DNA of 64,000 bases from Achromobacter kerstersii. Its GTDB lineage: Bacteria > Pseudomonadota > Gammaproteobacteria > Burkholderiales > Burkholderiaceae_B. Positions 8,701 to 16,689 of this stretch are shown here, in pieces (position 1 is the first letter of the stretch; every line of letters begins with the position of its first letter). Made by a program: the position numbers and the translations under genes. The notes beneath the pieces were generated by a model that ran no database searches, was not told where the DNA came from, and was given only the letters and a program-made list of their open reading frames with translations. The stretch lies in NCBI RefSeq assembly GCF_902859595.1, contig NZ_CADIJQ010000012.1, forward strand, positions 62,001 through 126,000. The letters are read 5' to 3'.

Positions 8701-10041
8701 GTGGCTCACCTTATCAAGCTCCCCTCCGTTGCCGCCGACACGTCGGGCGGCAACCTGCACCAGTGGCTCAAGAAAGAAGGCGACACGGTCGCCGTCGGCG
8801 ACGCGCTGGCGGAAATCGAAACCGAAAAAGCCATTGTTGAAATCAACGCCGAGCATGCGGGCGTGCTGGGCCGCATCGTCGTCCCGGCAGGCGCGGCGTC
8901 GGTGCCGATCAATACCGTTATCGGCGTGTTGTTGGCTGACGGCGACGATGCCTCGGCGATTGATCGCGTGCTGGCCGAACATGGCGGCGCGGCGGCAGTG
9001 GTTGCCGCTGCGGCGGCACCCGCTGCTGCGGCATCGACGGCTGCGTCTGCGGCTGCATCTGCGCCTGTGTCTTCGGCTACGTCTTCGGCTGCGTCTGCGG
9101 CCACCTCTGCGGCTGCCTCTTCGGCCGCACCCGCTGCCGCCGCCCCCAAGGCATCCGCCGCCACGCCCGCATCCAACACCCCGGTTCCCGGCGGACGCCT
9201 GTTCGCCAGCCCGCTGGCGCGCCGTCTGGCGGCGCAGTGGCATGTGGACCTGCTGGGCGTCGCCGGCACCGGACCGCATGGCCGCATCGTGCGCCGTGAC
9301 GTTGAATCCGCACGCGACCGTGCGCCCGTGGCCGCGGTGGCGACGTCAGCCGGCCGCCCGGCTGCCCGCCGCGTGCCGCACACCGGCATGCGCCGCGCCA
9401 TCGCCCGCCGCCTGACCGAAAGCAAGCAGAACGTGCCGCACTTCTACCTGTCGGTGGATTGCAAGATGGACGCGCTGCTGGCGCTTCGCGCGCAAGCGAA
9501 CCACGGCGGCGCGGTGAAGCTGTCGGTCAATGACTTCATCGTGCGCGCGGCGGCGCTCGCCTTGCGCGAAGTGCCGGAAGTGAATGTCAGCTGGCACGAA
9601 GACGCCATCGAATACCACGCGGGCGCCGACATCTCGGTGGCGGTTGCGACCGACGGCGGGCTGGTCACCCCCATCGTGCGCGACGCGGACGTGAAGTCGC
9701 TGTCGGCCATCGCAGGCGAAATCGTGGAGCTTGCCGGACGCGCCAAGATCAACCGCTTGAAGCCCGAAGAGTTCACCGGCGGTTCGCTGACGGTCAGCAA
9801 CCTGGGCATGTACGGCATCAGCCAGTTCGCGGCCATCATCAACCCGCCGCAGGCCGCCATCTTGGCGGTGGGCGCAGCCGAACGCCGCCCCGTCGTGGCC
9901 GAGAACGGCGACCTGGTTGCCGCCACCGTCATGACGGTGACCTTGTCGGCCGATCACCGCGCAGTGGATGGCGCGGTCGGCGCGCGCTGGCTCGCCGCCT
10001 TCCGCACGTTGATCGAAAACCCTGTGCGCATTCTGCTGTGA
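8701..10041 (+). CDS. Dihydrolipoamide acyltransferase (E2) of 2-oxoacid dehydrogenase complex
   Basis: A 446-aa E2 starting at GTG. Domain order: lipoyl domain (residues 1-80, lipoylated Lys43 in EIETEKAIVEI); an Ala/Ser/Pro-rich flexible linker (~95-160); a peripheral subunit-binding domain (LFASPLARRLAAQ...GPHGRIVRRDV, ~165-200); and the catalytic acyltransferase domain. The active-site motif H-x-x-x-D-G is DHRAVDG with His419 and Asp423. It accepts the acyl group from E1 and passes it to CoA. The linker is encoded by repetitive GCN/TCN codons. It overlaps the E3 gene by four bases if E3 starts at its GTG. Confidence 0.93.
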   Translation: MAHLIKLPSVAADTSGGNLHQWLKKEGDTVAVGDALAEIETEKAIVEINAEHAGVLGRIVVPAGAASVPINTVIGVLLADGDDASAIDRVLAEHGGAAAVVAAAAAPAAAASTAASAAASAPVSSATSSAASAATSAAASSAAPAAAAPKASAATPASNTPVPGGRLFASPLARRLAAQWHVDLLGVAGTGPHGRIVRRDVESARDRAPVAAVATSAGRPAARRVPHTGMRRAIARRLTESKQNVPHFYLSVDCKMDALLALRAQANHGGAVKLSVNDFIVRAAALALREVPEVNVSWHEDAIEYHAGADISVAVATDGGLVTPIVRDADVKSLSAIAGEIVELAGRAKINRLKPEEFTGGSLTVSNLGMYGISQFAAIINPPQAAILAVGAAERRPVVAENGDLVAATVMTVTLSADHRAVDGAVGARWLAAFRTLIENPVRILL

Positions 10042-11447
10042 GCCCGACGATGACGAAGAACGTGTTTGATCTGGTCGTCGTCGGCGGCGGCCCTGGCGGC
10101 TATGTGGCCGCCATTCGCGGCGCGCAGCTGGGCATGTCGGTAGCGTTGGTAGAGCGCGCGGAACTTGGCGGCATCTGCCTGAACTGGGGCTGCATTCCCA
10201 CCAAGGCGCTGCTGCACAGCGCGACCGTGCTGCGCGCCTGCCAAGAGGCGTCGCACTACGGCGTCACGGGCGCGGGCGAAGCCCGGCCTGATCTGGCCGC
10301 CATGGTGGCCCGGTCGCGCAAGGTGGCGGGCCGCCTGGGACTAGGCGTGGCGCATTTGATGAAGAAGAACGGCGTGACAGTATTCGCGGCCAGCGCCACG
10401 CTGGCGGGCGCGGGCAAGCTGGCGCTGGATAACGGCACGACGCTATCGGCCAAACACATCATTCTGGCTACCGGCGCGCGCGCCCGCGAATTGCCCGCGC
10501 TGCCCGTGGGTGAGCGCATCTGGGCGTACCGCCAGGCCTTGATGCCCACCGAGATCCCGAAGTCGTTGCTGGTGGTGGGGGCAGGCGCCATTGGCGCCGA
10601 GTTCGCAAGCTTCTACCGCGCGATCGGATCGGACGTCACACTGATCGACATGACGCCAGAAATCTTGCCGCAGGAAGACGCGGAAATTTCGCAGCTGGCG
10701 CGCAAGGCGTTCGAGAAACAAGGCATACGCGTGCTGACGCAATGCGCGGTCACGGCATCGGCGTTGACGGCAACCGGCGTCAAGGTGACGCTGGACCAAC
10801 AGGGCAAGAAGACGGAACTGGAAGTCGACCGCGTCATCGTCGCCGCCGGCATCGTCGGCAACGTCGAAAACCTGGGGCTGGAAAAGACGCGCGTGAAGAT
10901 CGAGAAGACCCACATCGTCACCGATGGCTTATGCCGCACCGCCGAGCCCGGCGTTTACGCCATTGGCGACGTGGCCGGCGCGCCCTGGCTGGCGCACAAG
11001 GCCAGTCACGAAGGCGTGCTGTGCGTGGAAGCCATGGCCGGCAAACCCGTACACGCCATCGACCCGCTGCGCATTCCCGCCTGCACCTATTCGTACCCGC
11101 AAGTCGCCAGCATCGGCATGACCGAAGCCCGCGCACGCGAGCACGCGAAGGCAAACGGCGGCGAGATCCGTGTCGGCAAATTCACCTTCGCCGGCAACGG
11201 CAAGGCCATCGCAATGGGCGAAGACCAAGGCTTGGTCAAGACCGTGTTCGATGCGACGTCGGGGGAATTGCTGGGCGCACACATCATCCATCCGGAAGCG
11301 TCCGAGCTGATCACGGGGTATGGCGTGGCGGCGTCGCTGGAAGCAACGGAGGAAGATCTGATGCACACCGTGTTCGCGCATCCGACGTTGTCGGAAACGT
11401 TGCATGAATCGGTGTTGTCGGCCTTTGGAAGAGCGTTGCACGCGTAG
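10038..11447 (+). CDS. Dihydrolipoyl dehydrogenase (E3)
   Basis: FAD flavoprotein of 469 aa that reoxidises E2 dihydrolipoamide with NAD. The FAD motif is VVVGGGPGGYVAA; the redox disulfide lies in GGICLNWGCIPTK (Cys47, Cys52); the NAD-binding motif is VVGAGAIGAEFASF; the C-terminal catalytic His-Glu pair is in AHPTLSETLHE. The GTG at 10038 overlaps the E2 stop; an ATG at 10050 (MTKNVFD) is a good alternative. It is the last gene of the ten-gene operon. Having its own E3 suggests the complex is specialised and separately regulated from the central pyruvate and 2-oxoglutarate complexes. Confidence 0.93.
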   Translation: MSPTMTKNVFDLVVVGGGPGGYVAAIRGAQLGMSVALVERAELGGICLNWGCIPTKALLHSATVLRACQEASHYGVTGAGEARPDLAAMVARSRKVAGRLGLGVAHLMKKNGVTVFAASATLAGAGKLALDNGTTLSAKHIILATGARARELPALPVGERIWAYRQALMPTEIPKSLLVVGAGAIGAEFASFYRAIGSDVTLIDMTPEILPQEDAEISQLARKAFEKQGIRVLTQCAVTASALTATGVKVTLDQQGKKTELEVDRVIVAAGIVGNVENLGLEKTRVKIEKTHIVTDGLCRTAEPGVYAIGDVAGAPWLAHKASHEGVLCVEAMAGKPVHAIDPLRIPACTYSYPQVASIGMTEARAREHAKANGGEIRVGKFTFAGNGKAIAMGEDQGLVKTVFDATSGELLGAHIIHPEASELITGYGVAASLEATEEDLMHTVFAHPTLSETLHESVLSAFGRALHA

Positions 11448-11508
11448 GATGGGTGACGCGCGAGCTCATCATCCAGGATGAGCGGCAGTTCAGCGCGCGC
11501 ACCCCATC
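11448..11508. terminator. Nested hairpin between convergent E3 and LysR genes
   Basis: Outer arms 11448-11462 and 11494-11508 pair over 12 of 15 positions (GATGGG...CGCGCG). An inner hairpin has seven perfect pairs (GCTCATC 11464-11470, GATGAGC 11477-11483). It lies exactly between convergent genes and probably ends or stabilises both messages. There is no strong T-run. The right arm and flank resemble the palindrome at 1336-1356. Confidence 0.5.
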
Positions 11509-12388
11509 ACACCCGCCCCGCGAAGAAATCCAGAAAGCACGCAATGCGCCGCGACAGCTGCGTATTGCGGTGGTACACGGCGTGCATGGGCTGAAGTTGA
11601 TCGCTGTACACCCCCTCCATCACCTTCACCAGCCTGCCCGCCGCGATATCTTCGCGCACCACAAAATCCGACAGGCACGCGATGCCCACGCCGCGGATCG
11701 CCAATTGCCGCTGCGTCTCTCCGCTTGAGGTCGCCAACGTCGGTGTCGCCAGATAACTGGACCCGCCCGCGTGCTTCAACGGCCACACGTTCAAGCTTTC
11801 GGGCTGCGTGAAGCCCAGCACTTCATGGCGGGCCAAGTCCTCCACCGTCTCCGGCGCGCCGCGCCGCGCGATGTAATCAGGGCTGGCCATCATCCAGCGC
11901 GGCGACGGCCGCAGCGGCCGCGCGTGCAAGGTGGAATCCGTCAGCGGCCCCATGCGGATGGCGACATCGGTGCGATGTTCCATGAGGTCCACGATGCGGT
12001 CATTGCTGGTGAGTTCCAGCGTGATCTCGGGATACTCGCGCCGAAATTCCGCCACTTGCGGCACCACGCAATGCAGCATCACCGGCACCGACGCATCCAC
12101 CCGCAACCGCCCCGCCGGCCGCTGATGCACCATCCGCATGCACTCTTCGGCTTCTTCCAACGACGCGATGATCTGACGCGCCTTCGGCAGAAAATGCGCG
12201 CCTTCTTCCGTGAGCTCCATGCGGCGCGTCGTGCGGTTCAGCAGGATCACGCCCAGGTCTTCTTCCAAGCGCGACAAGCCCCGGCTGACCCCCGACGCCG
12301 TCTGGCCCAGCATTTCAGCGGCGGCGCTCAGCGACCCGGCGTCCACCACGCCCAGGAACACGCGCAATGCATCGGAATTCAAAGCCAT
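11507..12388 (-). CDS. LysR-family transcriptional regulator
   Basis: A 293-aa LysR regulator. Residues 1-65 form the winged helix-turn-helix (VFLGVVDAGSLSAAAEMLGQ, SGVSRGLSRLEEDLG); residues ~90-290 form the type 2 periplasmic-binding-fold effector domain (RLRVDASVPVMLHCVVPQV...). The sequence is close to the DhcR/CrgA-like group. It is convergent with the liv-dehydrogenase operon, so there is no shared divergent promoter that would name its target. Its start lies 20 bp past the stop of the broken hipA gene upstream of it on the same strand. Confidence 0.9.
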   Translation of the reverse strand: MALNSDALRVFLGVVDAGSLSAAAEMLGQTASGVSRGLSRLEEDLGVILLNRTTRRMELTEEGAHFLPKARQIIASLEEAEECMRMVHQRPAGRLRVDASVPVMLHCVVPQVAEFRREYPEITLELTSNDRIVDLMEHRTDVAIRMGPLTDSTLHARPLRPSPRWMMASPDYIARRGAPETVEDLARHEVLGFTQPESLNVWPLKHAGGSSYLATPTLATSSGETQRQLAIRGVGIACLSDFVVREDIAAGRLVKVMEGVYSDQLQPMHAVYHRNTQLSRRIACFLDFFAGRV

Positions 12389-12408
12389 GTGGGGTGTGTC
12401 CTTTCGCG

Positions 12409-13223
12409 CTAGGTGGCGAGCTTGTCGGCAGCAGCCTGAAGGCCGGCGAAGATGCTGTCGGCCAGGTCTTGCGGAAACGCATCGGGCAGTTGGGCCTGCA
12501 CGCTGCGTATTGCGCCCGGCGTGCGGCCTACCAGATCATCAATCACGATGTCGGCATTGGCGCCGTTTGGCGCGATCACGCCAAACTGACGGCCCAGCTG
12601 CACCCAATGACGCCGCATGATTTCGCTGACGCGGTAATGCGTATTCTTGGTCCGCACGGCCATCGCCAACGTTATTTTTTTGGAAGAGAACTTTCCTGGG
12701 CCAGCCCCCAGCAACGGATACGCGGACAGCACATCGTACAAAGGCGTCATGTGGTATTGGCCATGTGGCTGCAACGCAATGCTGAAATTCTTTGCGTGGC
12801 CATCAGGTGCGCCATCTTGGCGCTGGAGAGCGGGTCCGCGTCAATGGTCTGCACCCCTGCGGGCGTCTCGCCAAGAGGCAGGATTTGCAGGGCGCCGATG
12901 CAATCTCTGCCGATCTGCGCCAACAAGTCGAAGGCGCCGGTTGAATCGGCGCCGAAACGACGAGCCACGCGCTCGCGGATGGCTTGGCTATCGGGCAGCA
13001 GATTGTCGAAATACGCGCGTACCGCCTCTCCGCGATGGGGCGCATTGCCCGGCTGAAAAGGCAGGGACAACGACAACGCCCGTCCCTCTGGCCGCTGGAC
13101 CCATGCATCGTCGTAGGCAAGCTCGTCACCCGACTGCGGGTGCAACCGCCAGGTGCCAACGAAGACACCATTCATCCATAGTGCCAATGCGCGGACGTAT
13201 GAGCGGCGTCCCATCACTACCAC
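12409..13223 (-). pseudogene. hipA: Broken HipA-type toxin kinase (internal deletion and frameshift)
   Basis: Two frames together make an incomplete HipA serine kinase (normally ~440 aa). The N-terminal part (158 aa from 13223: MNGVFVGTW, LSLSLPFQPGN, FDNLLPDS, FDLLAQIGRDCIGA) matches HipA residues ~1-130. In a different frame, DGHAKNFS (Asp codon 12802-12804) begins the C-terminal part, with MTPLYDVLSAYPLLG and the family tail. About 170 codons between them, holding the ATP-binding loop and the substrate serine region, are gone, and the junction near 12805-12830 shifts frame. The catalytic Asp motif survives but kinase activity is very unlikely. The gene overlaps hipB by seven bases, the normal operon arrangement. 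Confidence 0.85.
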
Positions 13224-13516
13224 TTCGGGGATGCGTGATGGCCGCCCATGCCGGCATCGCGTTCATCGGCAATGCCGTGGCCGCTTGAGTCCGCGGGCTC
13301 GCGCTGATGCAACACGAGATCCACGCCCAGCACGGCCAATACCTTCATGAGCCTGCCCGCGCTGACCGTTTCAGCATTGCGCTCCAGGGTGGAATACGTC
13401 TGCTGGCGCAAGCCCAAGCGTTCGGCGACCTCGCCCTGCGTCAGGCCGGCTTGCTTCCTGAAGGCTCGGAGCATGCCCGAAAGCTGATCCGAGGTACGGA
13501 CGGTGAATTCGCTCAT
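13217..13516 (-). CDS. hipB: HipB-type antitoxin, XRE-family repressor
   Basis: A 99-aa DNA-binding antitoxin. The helix-turn-helix reads LRAFRKQAGLTQGEVAERLGLRQQTYSTLER, followed by the family motif AGRLMKVLAVLGVDLVL. In intact systems HipB binds HipA and represses the operon at palindromic operators. Here the antitoxin frame is complete while its partner kinase is broken, so it may persist only as a repressor. Candidate operators lie just upstream (13551-13636). Confidence 0.88.
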   Translation of the reverse strand: MSEFTVRTSDQLSGMLRAFRKQAGLTQGEVAERLGLRQQTYSTLERNAETVSAGRLMKVLAVLGVDLVLHQREPADSSGHGIADERDAGMGGHHASPKW

Positions 13517-13550
13517 CCCGTTCTCAACGCTGTATTTCGAATTTACGCAG

Positions 13551-13636
13551 TATAGGCTGTAAAACTGTTTTACTCCCTATAAGCTGTTTATTCACTCTTA
13601 ATAAGCTGTATTTCCGTTTTACAGCTTATAAACTGT
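13551..13636. promoter_or_regulatory. Putative HipB operator cluster, AT-rich
   Basis: An AT-rich island upstream of hipB carries repeated TATAAGCTGT-like units at 13551-13560, 13578-13587 and 13600-13609, and an inverted dyad ACAGCTTATAAACTGT at 13621-13636. AGGCTGTAAAAC (13554-13565) is matched in reverse by GTTTTACAGCTT (13616-13627). Multiple inverted sites upstream of hipB are the usual autoregulatory layout. The base composition contrasts sharply with the surrounding GC-rich DNA. Confidence 0.65.
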
Positions 13637-13661
13637 AGCCGAATCTGCAGTGATCGCGGAC

Positions 13662-13690
13662 AAAAAAAACGGCGCCCAAAGGCGCCGTTC
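13662..13690 (-). terminator. Intrinsic terminator of ilvD
   Basis: The arms AACGGCGCC (13668-13676) and GGCGCCGTT (13681-13689) form a perfect nine-pair stem with a four-base loop. On the minus strand it is followed by a run of eight T (complement of 13662-13669). It lies 21 bp after the ilvD stop. Confidence 0.9.
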
Positions 13691-13710
13691 TTCCTAGGCG
13701 TTCGCCACCC

Positions 13711-15582
13711 TCAACGCTTGGCTTTCTGCTTCAGCTGCGACAGGTCACGCACCGCGCCGCGGTCCGCCGACGTGGCCAGGGCCGCGTAAGCCTGCAAGGC
13801 CAGCGACACGACGCGTTCGCGTCCAACCGGCTCCCAGCCATCCGCACGCGCGTCCATCGCTGCGCGGCGGCGTGCCAGTTCTTCGTCGGACACGGCCAGA
13901 TGCATCTTGCGGTTCGGGATGTCGATCTCGATGATGTCGCCTTCTTCCACCAAGCCGATCGTGCCGCCTTCGGCCGCTTCCGGCGAGGCGTGGCCGATCA
14001 CCAGGCCGGATGAACCGCCCGAGAAGCGGCCGTCGGTGAACAGCGCGCACGTCTTGCCCAAGCCCTTGGACTTCAGGTACGACGTGGGGTACAGCATTTC
14101 TTGCATGCCCGGGCCGCCCTTGGGGCCTTCGTAGCGGATCACGACCACGTCGCCCGCCACGATCTTGTCGCCCAGGATGCCTTCAACGGCGTCATCCTGG
14201 CTTTCGAACACGCGGGCGCGGCCCGTGAAGACCCATTGCGATTCGTCCACGCCGGCCGTCTTCACAATGCAGCCCTTCTCGGCCAGGTTGCCGTACAGCA
14301 CAGCCAGGCCGCCGTCCTTCGAGTAGGCATTTTCCTTGCTGCGGATGCAGCCCGTCTGGCGGTCGGTGTCCAGCGTCAGGAAGGTGGCGTCCTGGCTGAA
14401 CGCCACGGTCGTCGGAATGCCGCCGGGTGCTGCGCGATAGAACTTCTGCGCGTCTTCACCCGCGCCGCCACCAGCCACGTCCCAGTTCTGGATGGCGTTG
14501 CCCAGCGTGCCGCTGTGCACGTTGCCGCAAGACAGGTCCAGCAGGTCGGCGCGCGCCAGTTCACCCAGGATGCCCAGGATGCCGCCTGCGCGGTGCACGT
14601 CTTCGATGTGGTACTTGTCGGTGGCGGGCGCCGCCTTGCACAGGCAGGGCACCTTGCGCGAAATGCGGTCGATGTCGGCCATCGTGAAATCCACACCCGC
14701 TTCCTGCGCGGCGGCCAGCAAGTGCAGCACGGTGTTGGTGGAACCGCCCATCGCCACGTCCAGCGCCATCGCGTTCTGGAACGCGCTCTTGGTGGCGATA
14801 TTGCGCGGCAGAACCGATTCGTCTTCTTCCACGTAGTAGCGGCGGCACAGGTCGACGACCAGGCGGCCGGCTTGCTCGAACAAGCCCTTGCGCCATGCGT
14901 GGGTCGCGACGATGGTGCCGTTACCCGGCAGCGCCAGGCCGATGGCTTCGGTCAGGCAGTTCATGGAGTTGGCGGTGAACATGCCGGAACAGGAGCCGCA
15001 CGTCGGGCACGCGCTGCGTTCCACTTCGGCGACTTCGGCGTCCGACACCTTCGGATCGGCGGCCTTGATCATGGCGTCGATCAGGTCGATCTTGGCGATG
15101 ACCTTGCCGTCGGTCGGCGACTTGACCTTGCCCGCTTCCATCGGGCCGCCGGACACGAACACGACCGGGATGTTCAGGCGCATCGCGGCCATCAGCATCC
15201 CCGGGGTGATCTTGTCGCAGTTCGAAATGCAGACCATGGCGTCGGCGCAATGCGCGTTCACCATGTATTCCACCGAGTCGGCGATGAGTTCGCGCGACGG
15301 CAGCGAATACAGCATGCCGCCGTGGCCCATGGCGATGCCGTCATCGACGGCGATCGTGTTGAATTCCTTAGCGACGCCGCCTGCGGCTTCGATCTCTTTG
15401 GCGACCAGCGCGCCCAGGTCGCGCAGGTGCACGTGGCCCGGCACGAACTGCGTGAACGAGTTCACTACCGCGATAATCGGCTTGCCGAAATCACCGTCCT
15501 TCATGCCAGTGGCGCGCCACAAGGCGCGGGCGCCGGCCATGTTGCGGCCGTGGGTCGATGTGCGGGAACGGTAGTGCGGCAT
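13711..15582 (-). CDS. ilvD: Dihydroxy-acid dehydratase
   Basis: Iron-sulfur dehydratase of 623 aa that converts 2,3-dihydroxy-isovalerate and the methylvalerate analogue to the 2-oxo acids in valine and isoleucine synthesis. Recognised by MPHYRSRTSTHGRNMAGARAL at the start, the cluster cysteine motifs SNCDKITPGM and CPTCGSCSGMFTANSMNCL, and the C-terminal GRFSGGSSGLVIGHASPEA. Full length for the family. It stands alone with its own terminator. A perfect hairpin and an 11-bp repeat array lie upstream. Confidence 0.96.
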   Translation of the reverse strand: MPHYRSRTSTHGRNMAGARALWRATGMKDGDFGKPIIAVVNSFTQFVPGHVHLRDLGALVAKEIEAAGGVAKEFNTIAVDDGIAMGHGGMLYSLPSRELIADSVEYMVNAHCADAMVCISNCDKITPGMLMAAMRLNIPVVFVSGGPMEAGKVKSPTDGKVIAKIDLIDAMIKAADPKVSDAEVAEVERSACPTCGSCSGMFTANSMNCLTEAIGLALPGNGTIVATHAWRKGLFEQAGRLVVDLCRRYYVEEDESVLPRNIATKSAFQNAMALDVAMGGSTNTVLHLLAAAQEAGVDFTMADIDRISRKVPCLCKAAPATDKYHIEDVHRAGGILGILGELARADLLDLSCGNVHSGTLGNAIQNWDVAGGGAGEDAQKFYRAAPGGIPTTVAFSQDATFLTLDTDRQTGCIRSKENAYSKDGGLAVLYGNLAEKGCIVKTAGVDESQWVFTGRARVFESQDDAVEGILGDKIVAGDVVVIRYEGPKGGPGMQEMLYPTSYLKSKGLGKTCALFTDGRFSGGSSGLVIGHASPEAAEGGTIGLVEEGDIIEIDIPNRKMHLAVSDEELARRRAAMDARADGWEPVGRERVVSLALQAYAALATSADRGAVRDLSQLKQKAKR

Positions 15583-15663
15583 GATTTGTCTCGAGTGCTG
15601 TTAGCGTGGCGGCAAAACGGTAAATAATACGCTGGATCGGGCCGGGGTTGTCCGATGACCCCA

Positions 15664-15692
15664 CCAATGGCCGCCCTGAGAGCGGCCATTGG
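15664..15692 (-). terminator. Perfect 11-bp hairpin between AraC gene and ilvD
   Basis: Arms CCAATGGCCGC (15664-15674) and GCGGCCATTGG (15682-15692) pair perfectly around a seven-base loop. Both neighbouring genes run on the minus strand, so it may end the AraC-family message or act in the ilvD leader. No T-run follows, so the terminator call is tentative. Confidence 0.4.
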
Positions 15693-15797
15693 CCATCAGA
15701 CGGACATTGGCCGGACGGCTGGCAACCGGCGGGCAAACGACTGGCAAATGCCCGGCAACCGGCAGGCAAACATCAGGCAAACGTCAGGCGGACATCA
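15691..15797. repeat. 11-bp period tandem repeat array reaching the AraC stop codon
   Basis: Seven units beginning GGCAA (last one GGCGG) start every 11 bp at 15721, 15732, 15743, 15754, 15765, 15776 and 15787. Two more diverged units (GGCCATCAGAC, GGACATTGGCC) precede them at 15691 and 15702. The array ends at the AraC-family stop codon (15795-15797). The sequence is non-coding, and a unit length of one helical turn would place all copies on one DNA face. Confidence 0.7.
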
Positions 15798-16649
15798 TTC
15801 AGTCGCCTGGCCGCGCGCCGCGAAGGCGCTGGGCGACTCGCCCACCGCACGGCGAAACATCGCGGCGAAGGCGCTGGGGCTTTCGTACCCTAAGTCCAGC
15901 GCCACATCCAGCACACGCGCGCCCCGCGCCAGCCGCTCCATGGCGGCCAGCAGGCGCGCCTGCTGGCGCCAGCGGCCGAAGGTCATGCCCGTGTGACGCA
16001 AGAACAGCCGGTGCACGGTCTTCGGGTCTACGCCCAATTCCCGCGCCCATTCCGCCGCCCCCGCCTGCCGCTCGGGATGCCGCACGATGGCGCGGCAGAT
16101 GCGCGCCAGTCGCGGCTCCGCGGGCTGCGGCAAATGCAGCGGCAGCACGGGTTCCTGACGCATTTCGTCCAGCAACAGCATCATCAGCCGGCCGTCGCGC
16201 GTGTCGGGCGCCCAGTCCAGCGGCACGTCGGCGGCGGCCACCATCAGCTCGCGCAGCAGGGGCGAAATCGACAGCACGCAGCACTGCGCCGGCAGATGGG
16301 CTGCGGCCCCCGGCTCGACGAAGACCGTGCGCATGCGCGGCTCGCCACTCATGCGGATGCCGTGCGGCACCCACGCCGGCACCCACACGCCACGCGTGGG
16401 CGGCACGACCCAGATGCCAGCATCCGTATTCACCACCATCACGCCCGAAATCGCGTAAAGCAACTGGCCGCGCCGATGGCGGTGCCGGCGCACGCGGTGA
16501 CCATCTTCGTAATCCACCGCCAGGCCTGCGACGGGCGGCCGCGAGGATTCGTACGGGAACAGGTCCAAACCGGCGGGGGAACGCGCGGGGGCTGGGGCGC
16601 TGGCTGAGGTGCTGGGTGGCTTGCGGACTGGCGTTGGGGAGGAAGGCAT
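15795..16649 (-). CDS. AraC-family transcriptional regulator
   Basis: A 284-aa regulator with an N-terminal cupin-like sensor (HRHRRGQLLYAISGVMVV, VWVPAWVPHGIRMSG, residues ~40-115) and a C-terminal double helix-turn-helix (WARELGVDPKTVHRLFLRHTGMTFGRWRQQARLLAAMERLA; then VLDVALDLGYESPSAFAAMFRRAVGESPS, ~200-280). This layout matches the NimR/YdhB-like group that often controls a neighbouring efflux gene. No obvious divergent partner is seen here; the LysR gene upstream runs the same way with a 40-bp gap. The first ~25 residues are Pro/Ser-rich and the true start may be further in. Confidence 0.9.
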   Translation of the reverse strand: MPSSPTPVRKPPSTSASAPAPARSPAGLDLFPYESSRPPVAGLAVDYEDGHRVRRHRHRRGQLLYAISGVMVVNTDAGIWVVPPTRGVWVPAWVPHGIRMSGEPRMRTVFVEPGAAAHLPAQCCVLSISPLLRELMVAAADVPLDWAPDTRDGRLMMLLLDEMRQEPVLPLHLPQPAEPRLARICRAIVRHPERQAGAAEWARELGVDPKTVHRLFLRHTGMTFGRWRQQARLLAAMERLARGARVLDVALDLGYESPSAFAAMFRRAVGESPSAFAARGQATE

Positions 16650-16689
16650 GAAGTGTTCTCAGTGATTCGTCCAGGGCGAGGCGATGCGT

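Noticed and set aside
12409..12774. Separate small gene of 121 aa
   Set aside because: It aligns only with the HipA C terminus, and the same frame continues upstream through the DGHAKNFS motif, so it is a fragment of the broken hipA.
14101..15627. 508-codon open frame antisense to ilvD
   Set aside because: Shadow frame; ilvD is complete and conserved on the other strand.
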